The notes beneath the pieces are model-generated. The model saw nothing but the letters and a program-made list of their open reading frames with translations. It did no database searches and had not been told where the DNA came from. From positions 1 through 12,190 of the forward strand of contig MHDW01000208.1 in NCBI GenBank assembly GCA_001803645.1: DNA of 12,190 nt. The letters are read 5' to 3'. This DNA is from Nitrospirae bacterium GWC2_42_7 (GTDB taxonomy: Bacteria > Nitrospirota > Thermodesulfovibrionia > Thermodesulfovibrionales > UBA6898). Below are positions 6,603-12,190 of this stretch, piece by piece (within the stretch, counting starts at the first letter, position 1; each line of letters begins with the position of its first letter). The translations under genes were made by a program, and so were the position numbers.

Positions 6603-7899
6603 TTGTCTGTCTCCTGTCTATTAATCTTACTATCTTCCTCGAATTTCCTGAATAAAGCTGGGCACGCATCTGTTCTTCGCTCATAATAACAACCTCGGGA
6701 CTCACACGCAGATGCGCATTCAGTTCAGATGCAATACTCTCTGACGAACATGAGCCGTTGTTAACCGACACACAGACCTTTACATTATCCGAAAGGTCAT
6801 AATTGCTGGTGAGCGTAATGTAATATTCGCTTATGCCCGGCATTCCATCAAGCACAGCATATATAGCCTGAGGATAAAGAGTGGTCCCACGGAATTTTAT
6901 CATCTGTTGCTTTCTTCCGATTATAGGCCCGAGACGGGAAGAGAAACGCCCGCAGCCGCACGGCTCGTCTATTATAAAACTTACATCACCTGTTTTGAAT
7001 CTAAGCAGAGGCATACCTTCTATTGAAAGCGGGGTTACAACTATCTCTCCTGTTTCCCCTGCCTGCAAGACCTTCCCTTTTTCATCCACGATCTCAACTA
7101 TGGCAAGATCCGGATGAAGGTGCCCTCCTGCCTGCATCTGACATTCGCAGAACGTCGTAATGGTTTCTGAAGAGGCATATGTAGAAAAAACCTTTGCTCC
7201 CCATATCTCCTCAATGTAAGAGCCCATTCTAAGGAGGGACATATTCTTATCCCTTAAGGGTTCACCGATACAGACCAGTCTCTTTACGCCGATATCACGG
7301 GGATCGATATCTTTAGATGCTATGTATTTCCCGAGCTTAAGGATAAAAGAAGGCACACCTACAATGACAGTCGGTCTTGCCCTCTGAATTATCTCAAGGT
7401 GGCTTGCAGTAGTGTTCAGGCCATTTCTGACAGCTGCAGCGCCGAGACTTCTTATACCCAGAAAATAGGCAAGGCCTGCAATAAAACATTTATCAATAGT
7501 ACAGGTAAGAAGGACAATGTCATCAGCCGTAATTCCGCATCCTGCAAAGGATATCTCTTCATTGTATGCAAGCCTCTTGAGATCGTTCTCAGTATACATG
7601 ATCTGTGAAGGTTTGCCCGTAGTTCCTGAGGAAAAGACTATATCAACTATCTTCGAAAGAGGCACTGCAAGAAAATCATCGCAGTATTTCCCGAATTCTG
7701 ATTTGTCAGTATACGGCAGTTCATGCAAATTTTTGAGGCCTATATTCTGTACGTCGATCCCTTTCAGCATCCTGCGGTAGTAGGGTGAATTTGTTATCAG
7801 ATGGTCCAGATGCTCCCTGAGAAGTTTCTCCTGTATTTCTTTCATCCTGTCTCTGCCGGAAAACTCAGTACCTCTGCATGAAGCAGAAAATTCTTTCAT
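6589..7899 (-). CDS. PaaK-like adenylate-forming ligase, 436 aa
   Basis: This is an ATP-dependent acyl/aryl-acid ligase of the phenylacetate-CoA ligase family. It shows the nucleotide loop SSGTTGKP (90-97), YASSE (241-245), RFKTGD (300-305) and a C-terminal SRKIVRLID with a candidate catalytic Lys422. Cys251, Cys253, His260, His262, Cys314 and Cys316 resemble the metal-binding Cys/His positions of PaaK relatives. It would adenylate a carboxylic acid and pass it to CoA or the neighbouring ACP, so it may load the starter unit; the substrate is unknown. The reading frame is open up to 7992, but I chose ATG at 7899, which forms an ATGA overlap with the acyltransferase stop, because the extra 31 residues would overlap that gene deeply and look non-native. 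A further start at residue 19 is possible. Confidence 0.88.
   Translation of the reverse strand: MKEFSASCRGTEFSGRDRMKEIQEKLLREHLDHLITNSPYYRRMLKGIDVQNIGLKNLHELPYTDKSEFGKYCDDFLAVPLSKIVDIVFSSGTTGKPSQIMYTENDLKRLAYNEEISFAGCGITADDIVLLTCTIDKCFIAGLAYFLGIRSLGAAAVRNGLNTTASHLEIIQRARPTVIVGVPSFILKLGKYIASKDIDPRDIGVKRLVCIGEPLRDKNMSLLRMGSYIEEIWGAKVFSTYASSETITTFCECQMQAGGHLHPDLAIVEIVDEKGKVLQAGETGEIVVTPLSIEGMPLLRFKTGDVSFIIDEPCGCGRFSSRLGPIIGRKQQMIKFRGTTLYPQAIYAVLDGMPGISEYYITLTSNYDLSDNVKVCVSVNNGSCSSESIASELNAHLRVSPEVVIMSEEQMRAQLYSGNSRKIVRLIDRRQTNEEL
6611..6615 (-). promoter_or_regulatory. Ribosome binding site of the radical SAM-hotdog gene
   Basis: AGGAG lies eight bases upstream of ATG at 6602 on the minus strand. 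This supports that start over the next in-frame ATG (residue 8). Confidence 0.7.
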
Positions 7900-8645
7900 G
7901 CCTTGCACTCCATCAAAGAAAGTTCCTTGTTTATGATCTCCCTCACCTTGTTCTTCAGAGAAAAGACACTTGTGTCCTTGTATTCCTCCCAAAGTATTGC
8001 ACGAAGCCTGCGAACCCTTATCATGCCGGGATGAAGAAGGAAAGACCCTCTCGGCGGAATATTTTCATTTCCTGAAATGCATAGAGGAACTATCGGGGCC
8101 TTTGAGTTCAGCGCCAGACGGAATGCCGAACCATGAAAAGGGCCTACCTCTTTATTTCCTGAACGGGTCCCCTCAGGAAAAAAGATTATTGAAGCGCCTT
8201 CATCAAGCAGGACCGTTGCCTTTTCATTAAAATCTTCAGGCGTCATATTCCTGATATCCAGATATTCTGCCATTCTTGCAAAACGTCCCAACACTGGTAT
8301 ACGAAACGGCCAGATATTCACAACCTGCACTGCTTCAAGAGGCAGAACGCACATAAGAAAGGCGTCAGAAGCTGCCCTGTGATTGCAGACAAATATATAA
8401 GACCTGTCAGAAACTCCTCCTGAATGGTCCTCGTATTTGATCCTTATGAACGGAAATGTAACAGATGTCATCAAGATGCCATACCAGCTGATGCAGCGCC
8501 TGAACCTTTTCATAACAATCCGTCTTGATACAAAAAAAGACAAAAAGAAGATAAAGAGCGATAGCAGCGGTATAACAATCACAGAAGCTGCTAAAAATAA
8601 CAGGTAAAAATATATGTTAATCATAATAAGCAATATTCTGCCCAT
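7896..8645 (-). CDS. Lysophospholipid acyltransferase-family protein (PlsC-like), 249 aa
   Basis: This is a membrane-anchored acyltransferase that transfers an acyl group from ACP or CoA to a hydroxyl acceptor. The N-terminus (about 5-38) is strongly hydrophobic, one long or two short membrane helices. Catalytic motif I is NHRAASD, with His89 and Asp94 in the HX4D spacing. Motif III is FPEGTRSG at 156-163, and a motif IV-like IVPLCISG lies at 185-192. Length is normal for the family. The ATG at 8645 starts three bases after the ACP stop. In aryl polyene-type clusters such enzymes are thought to attach the finished chain to a lipid or glycolipid anchor, and the same role is inferred here. A housekeeping PlsC role is less likely given the position beside the ACP. 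Confidence 0.88.
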   Translation of the reverse strand: MGRILLIMINIYFYLLFLAASVIVIPLLSLFIFFLSFFVSRRIVMKRFRRCISWYGILMTSVTFPFIRIKYEDHSGGVSDRSYIFVCNHRAASDAFLMCVLPLEAVQVVNIWPFRIPVLGRFARMAEYLDIRNMTPEDFNEKATVLLDEGASIIFFPEGTRSGNKEVGPFHGSAFRLALNSKAPIVPLCISGNENIPPRGSFLLHPGMIRVRRLRAILWEEYKDTSVFSLKNKVREIINKELSLMECKA

Positions 8646-8648
8646 TTC

Positions 8649-8915
8649 TCAGGAATCCTTTATGCCTTCAGCATTTTTTATTAAAAAAATGAACTGATAC
8701 ACGTCCTGCAGAGTGCGTATATCCCTTATCTTATCTTCATTTCTGATATTTATACCGAAGCTCTTCTGGAGCGCTACGACCAGATCCACAATATCGAGGC
8801 TGTCCAACCCAAGGTCACTGAAGATATGCGCCTCAGGCTTTAACCTTTCGCTTTCTATCTCGAAAAACTCCTCAAAGACCTTGTTGGTCTTCTCGATGAT
8901 CTCTTTCTCAGTCAT
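8649..8915 (-). CDS. Acyl carrier protein, 88 aa
   Basis: This is a small acidic carrier on which the acyl chain is built as a phosphopantetheine thioester. The attachment motif is LGLDSLDIVDL with Ser39. The surrounding helices, acidic character and length fit a dedicated type II ACP. It follows the ketosynthase by 23 bases and precedes the acyltransferase by 3, so it probably serves this cluster and not general fatty-acid synthesis. The phosphopantetheinyl transferase needed to activate it is not in the window. Confidence 0.95.
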   Translation of the reverse strand: MTEKEIIEKTNKVFEEFFEIESERLKPEAHIFSDLGLDSLDIVDLVVALQKSFGINIRNEDKIRDIRTLQDVYQFIFLIKNAEGIKDS

Positions 8916-8919
8916 TTTT

Positions 8920-8926
8920 CCACCTC
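8920..8926 (-). promoter_or_regulatory. Strong ribosome binding site of the ACP gene
   Basis: GAGGTGG ends four bases before ATG at 8915 on the minus strand. It is the best Shine-Dalgarno match in the operon, which fits a need for more carrier protein than enzyme. Confidence 0.65.
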
Positions 8927-8938
8927 ATCAGCATAATT

Positions 8939-10165
8939 TTACAACTTCCTGCAGACAAGCGCTGCATTAATGCCTCCAAATGCAAAACAGTTCTTTAATA
9001 TCGTATCAATTTTTTTTGTGACTGGGCTCATGACATGATCTATTCCCATGCACTCAGGGCTGATATTCTCCAGATTAAGGGTCGGATATATAACGCCTTT
9101 CTGCATCATCTGCAAAGAGGCGATAAGCTCGATGGCGCCGGAAGCTCCAAGTGTATGGCCTATATATCCCTTGAGGCTGCTCACCGGCACAGAAGAACCA
9201 AAGACTTCTTTGATGGCCTCAGCCTCTTCTTTGTCTCCCTGAAGTGTTGCTGTTGCATGTGCATTTATATAATCGATCTCATGCTTTGTGATACCGGCAT
9301 CGCTCAGCGCCTGCTGCATGCACTTCACCATGGAGTCTTTATTTGACTGGCTGACGTGAGAACCGTTTCCGTTCGTGCTGTAACCAATGATCTCAGCGTA
9401 TATCATAGCATTCCTCGAAACCGCTCGCTCATAATCTTCGAGAACTATAACCCCGCTTCCTTCACCGCAGACAAGGCCGTCCCTGTCCCTGTCAAAAGGC
9501 CTCGGTGTTTTTGACGGATCATTGTTAAACCCTGCTGAAGTGGCCATAAGAACATCAAAAGACCCTGTGACAGTAGGATGTACCTCTTCAGCACCGCCGC
9601 ATAGCATTATATCCTGTCTGCCTAACCTCACGAGGTCATATCCTGCACCTATCGCATGAAGTGAAGACGCGCAGGCAGCTGATGTGGCCATTATATATCC
9701 TTCCAGTTCAAGGTACTGGGCAACGTTCGCAGCTGCAGTATGCGACATGCATTGAAAGAACATGGAAGAGTTAAGCTGGCTGATGTCTTTTTCAGGAAGC
9801 ATTATCTCAAAGGCATCGTTAATGCTCTTTGCACTTCCCATGGTCGAACCAATGGCGCACCCTATTTTCAACTGAGGGATATCAGCAGTGCTGATGCCTG
9901 CATCAGCAAGCGCCTGTTCAGCAGCCTGAGCTGAAAAAATACTCATGCGCCCCATGAAACGCCTCTTGTTCCTTGGTATCTTACGTTCATCCTGTATCTC
10001 TGCCGGAGCAGCAACATGGCTTCTGAGTCCTTTATATTTGTCCCAGCCTTCCATTAAACGCACGGCACTCCTGCCATGCTCTATTCCATCCATCAGCGCT
10101 TTCACATCATTGCCAAAGGGAGAAACAGAACCCATTCCTGTAATGACAACTCTCTTTATTTGCAT
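8939..10165 (-). CDS. Beta-ketoacyl-ACP synthase, FabF/KAS II type, 408 aa
   Basis: This enzyme catalyses decarboxylative Claisen condensation of malonyl-ACP with the growing acyl chain. It is a full-length thiolase-fold KS. Active-site Cys165 lies in TSAACASSLHAI, and the two histidines are His303 in NAHATAT and His337 in GYIGHTLGA. DRDRDGLVCGEGSG and the C-terminal NCFAFGGINAAL are also family-typical. The usual histidine motif is N(T/A)HGT; here the Gly is Ala. Because Cys, both His and Lys332 are present, it should be a catalytic KS and not a chain-length factor. The start at 10165 overlaps the FAD gene by 10 bases, with no strong ribosome site, so translation is probably coupled. The window shows no second KS or CLF partner; one may lie further upstream. 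Confidence 0.93.
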   Translation of the reverse strand: MQIKRVVITGMGSVSPFGNDVKALMDGIEHGRSAVRLMEGWDKYKGLRSHVAAPAEIQDERKIPRNKRRFMGRMSIFSAQAAEQALADAGISTADIPQLKIGCAIGSTMGSAKSINDAFEIMLPEKDISQLNSSMFFQCMSHTAAANVAQYLELEGYIMATSAACASSLHAIGAGYDLVRLGRQDIMLCGGAEEVHPTVTGSFDVLMATSAGFNNDPSKTPRPFDRDRDGLVCGEGSGVIVLEDYERAVSRNAMIYAEIIGYSTNGNGSHVSQSNKDSMVKCMQQALSDAGITKHEIDYINAHATATLQGDKEEAEAIKEVFGSSVPVSSLKGYIGHTLGASGAIELIASLQMMQKGVIYPTLNLENISPECMGIDHVMSPVTKKIDTILKNCFAFGGINAALVCRKL

Positions 10166-11658
10166 AAATTTCTGTTCATAAAACTGCTGTATTTTTCATC
10201 TTTAATAATTGATCTCCCAACAACAAAGGATGACATCATTGCACCTATTATTCCCGGCAGCAGAGAGCTTTGTCCAGCCGCATACATGTTGCGGACCGGA
10301 AGCTTCCCTATGAGGTTATACTGCCCTACCTTCTGTTTTATCCCATATGCAGACCCGTCCGGACTGTTCAGATAGTCCCTGAAGGTCAGCACTGAAGCTG
10401 AATCTATCACCGTTAAGTGTTCTTTGTAATCAGGATAAGCTCTGAATATACGTTCTTTGATGCTCTTGATCCTTTCTTTTTTATAATCCAGATATGTCTG
10501 TGGTCTCATACCTCTCCTGGTATCTTTCCAGACTGCAACGTGTTCGCTAAAAGAGGTTTCGAGGACATTTATAATTTTTTTCCTTGTCCCGTTCACTACC
10601 TCTGTTGTCCTGATAAGCACCAATGCCGAAGCTCCCTTGTATTCAGGATCCAGCATCTGGTTTATATCAGTGTGCGGGAAAATAGAAACTATCGAATTGT
10701 CCGGTTCCTCATCGCAGCAGTCTGGGTCGAGAGTTGCGAACAAGGCAAAAAAGCCTGAAGAAACCTCATATGAAGAGACACGGCTTATAAAAGCCTTGCT
10801 TAATATATCTTCAGGGATGAGTTTCAAAATCTCTTTCGGATGGATTGTGAGAATGCAGTTTTCGCATTCAATTTCTTCGCCGGTATTCAGGACGAATCTG
10901 CCTGCTTTCTTATTATAGACATCTGCTACTTCTGCAATATAGCTGCTACAGGAGACCTCTATCTTATGGTCCTGAAATCTTTTCTTAAAGGCCTCTATAA
11001 GTGCGTTGCCACCGCCCGCAAGCCTGGAGACAGATTCATAGAGCCCTAGACAGATCCTGCTATGATTGGCAAAGGTGATCTCCTGTGGTTTGACTCCGTA
11101 GCACATAGCAAAGCCGGACAGCAGGGCCTTCAGCACTTTATTGTCAGTAAGACCATTCAATACTTCTTCTAAAGTCATAAAATCTTCATCTATATGGGTT
11201 TGACTCACTGCCAGATTGCGAAGGTCCATCGAAGGCGTATCAGCACACACCTTAAGTACTTTGTCGAAATATTTGTCGATAGCCGCTGCCTCGGGCGGAA
11301 AATAATTCTTTAATTTTTCCCTCATCTTTCGAAAGCCGTATGGGATTTCATAAAGCCTGTTTTCAGATTCCAGGAAAAATGAGTTGGCGTTGTCTTCAGG
11401 AAGAAAAACAGGCTGGATCAGATCATAGAGGCCGAGCACAGACAGCATATCATACAGCAACCCTCCCTTCTGGAGCCCACCCGTAAAGTGAAATCCTGTA
11501 TCAAAAGGGATCCCGTTCTTATAAAAAACCGAAAGAGATCCGCCAATGCGTGGGCTTTTTTCGAGCAGTAATACTCTGCGTCCATTCATCCCAAGAAAAA
11601 GAGCCATGGTAAGTCCGCTTATGCCGCTCCCGACAACTATATCGTCATATTTTTTCAT
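10156..11658 (-). CDS. Phytoene desaturase (CrtI)-like FAD-dependent oxidoreductase, 500 aa
   Basis: This is a flavoprotein of the CrtI/amine-oxidase-like group. The N-terminus has a Rossmann dinucleotide motif GSGISG (10-15) with Glu33 ending the second strand, followed by RIGGSLSVF and FDTGFHFTGG. The C-terminus has the FAD-closing segment NMYAAGQSSLLPGIIGAM at about 457-474. Length is normal for the family. Relatives desaturate, isomerise or saturate polyene chains. Here it could add or move double bonds in the ACP-derived chain, but the substrate is not visible from sequence. It lies 51 bases downstream of the fabG stop and overlaps the KS start by 10 bases. Together with radical SAM enzymes, CrtI-like proteins were proposed for ladderane formation in anammox bacteria. 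A carotenoid role is unlikely because no crtB or crtE gene is nearby. Confidence 0.88.
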   Translation of the reverse strand: MKKYDDIVVGSGISGLTMALFLGMNGRRVLLLEKSPRIGGSLSVFYKNGIPFDTGFHFTGGLQKGGLLYDMLSVLGLYDLIQPVFLPEDNANSFFLESENRLYEIPYGFRKMREKLKNYFPPEAAAIDKYFDKVLKVCADTPSMDLRNLAVSQTHIDEDFMTLEEVLNGLTDNKVLKALLSGFAMCYGVKPQEITFANHSRICLGLYESVSRLAGGGNALIEAFKKRFQDHKIEVSCSSYIAEVADVYNKKAGRFVLNTGEEIECENCILTIHPKEILKLIPEDILSKAFISRVSSYEVSSGFFALFATLDPDCCDEEPDNSIVSIFPHTDINQMLDPEYKGASALVLIRTTEVVNGTRKKIINVLETSFSEHVAVWKDTRRGMRPQTYLDYKKERIKSIKERIFRAYPDYKEHLTVIDSASVLTFRDYLNSPDGSAYGIKQKVGQYNLIGKLPVRNMYAAGQSSLLPGIIGAMMSSFVVGRSIIKDEKYSSFMNRNLCK

Positions 11659-11709
11659 TCCACTTATTAGCCAGATAGAGAAGTCAACAAGAAAAAAATA
11701 AAAAGGAAA

Positions 11710-12190
11710 CTACATTGACAGTCCTCCGTTAATAGCAATAACCTCCCCGTGAATATACATATTTTTTTCTGCGCACAAAAAATTTACAACAGAGGCTACA
11801 TCTTCTGCATTCCCCAGCCTGTTTACAGGGATCAGGGGAAGGACCTGTTCTTTGGGAATATCTTTAGTCATCTCGGTTTCAATAAAACCCGGGGCAACAA
11901 CATTGACCAATATATTTCTCTTTCCCACCTCGCGGGCCAGGGACTTGGCCGCTCCTATCAAACCGGCTTTTGACGCAGAATAGTTGACCTGTCCTGCCTG
12001 TCCTGACTGTCCTGACACAGAGGACACAACAACAATACGCCCTTCTTTTGCCCTTAACATAGAGAACAGGACAGTACGCATCACATTAAAAAAACCATCC
12101 AGATTAGTGCTAAGAACATCATCCCACTCGTCTTTCGTCATCCACATCAGAAGGTTGTCTCTTGCAATGCCGGCATTATACACAAGCGCA
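11710..12190 (-). CDS. 3-oxoacyl-ACP reductase (short-chain dehydrogenase), 5' end outside window
   Basis: This is the C-terminal two-thirds of a FabG-type reductase that converts 3-oxoacyl-ACP to 3-hydroxyacyl-ACP with NADPH. The frame runs off the right edge, so the N-terminal cofactor motif and roughly 85 residues are missing. Visible are the motif ALVYNAG, in which the usual NNAG is YNAG, the catalytic Asn in STNLDGFF, the catalytic Ser region VVSSVSG, and the YSASK Tyr/Lys pair. VNVVAPGFIETEM and the final INGGLSM are typical of FabG. A GTG at 12183 is inside the fold and is not the real start. It is the first gene of the visible operon and supplies the keto-reduction step for the KS/ACP system downstream. 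Confidence 0.92.
   Translation of the reverse strand, partial: ALVYNAGIARDNLLMWMTKDEWDDVLSTNLDGFFNVMRTVLFSMLRAKEGRIVVVSSVSGQSGQAGQVNYSASKAGLIGAAKSLAREVGKRNILVNVVAPGFIETEMTKDIPKEQVLPLIPVNRLGNAEDVASVVNFLCAEKNMYIHGEVIAINGGLSM

Larger units (their letters stand above)
1831..12190 (-). other. Type II polyene/fatty-acid-like biosynthetic operon (partial)
   Basis: Nine minus-strand genes are packed with overlaps of 10, 4, 14, 14 and 8 bases and gaps of 51, 23 and 3 bases. They cover condensation, keto-reduction, dehydration, starter activation, redox tailoring, acyl transfer, periplasmic carriage and export. The set matches aryl polyene clusters in its enzyme classes but adds a CrtI-like flavoprotein and a radical SAM domain. 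No ammonia lyase, glycosyltransferase, thioesterase or phosphopantetheinyl transferase is visible; these could lie beyond the right edge. Confidence 0.8.

Noticed and set aside
7900..7992. Longer N-terminus for the PaaK-like ligase
   Set aside because: It would overlap the acyltransferase by 97 bases and its residues do not look like the family. The ATGA overlap at 7896-7899 gives a better start.
10156..11658. Carotenoid biosynthesis cluster, from the CrtI-like gene
   Set aside because: No phytoene synthase, GGPP synthase or cyclase is nearby. The neighbours are all ACP-dependent chain enzymes.

Overview
The window is dominated by one long minus-strand operon that enters from the right edge and ends near base 1831. 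In transcription order it encodes: a 3-oxoacyl-ACP reductase (FabG, 5' end outside the window), a phytoene-desaturase-like FAD oxidoreductase, a FabF-type ketosynthase, an acyl carrier protein, a lysophospholipid-type acyltransferase, a PaaK-like adenylate-forming ligase, a radical SAM/SPASM protein fused to a hotdog dehydratase, a LolA-like periplasmic carrier and an MMPL/RND exporter. Junctions are tight (4 to 14 base overlaps or gaps of 3 to 51 bases), so I read it as one co-transcribed, translationally coupled unit. No promoter for it lies in the window.

The parts make up a dissociated type II fatty-acid/polyene line. The ligase would activate a starter acid. KS, KR and DH act on the ACP-bound chain. 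The FAD enzyme and the radical SAM domain modify it, and the acyltransferase moves it to a membrane acceptor. LolA and MMPL would take a lipid-linked product to the outer membrane. This toolkit resembles aryl polyene/xanthomonadin clusters (KS, KR, ApeP-like DH, ligase, acyltransferase, LolA, MMPL). The CrtI-like enzyme plus radical SAM also recalls the gene sets proposed for ladderane lipids. The product cannot be read from sequence. The radical SAM-hotdog fusion is the most unusual gene.

The left 1.8 kb is different. One unrecognised 353-residue protein, with two Cys clusters and a Gly/Ala-rich hydrophobic C-terminus, sits between two copies of a ~95-base palindromic repeat. Further hairpins and a short tandem repeat surround it. 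It looks like a separate cassette next to the operon.

A second dispersed element of ~110-120 bases, built of three G/C-rich hairpins, occurs twice. One copy lies in frame inside the lolA-like gene, before its signal peptide. The other supplies the last ~23 codons and the stop of the MMPL gene.

The LolA/outer-membrane genes and moderate base composition point to a diderm bacterium, perhaps of Nitrospirota or Desulfobacterota type. That is a guess from gene content, not a determination. I saw no tRNA, rRNA, transposase or CRISPR array.
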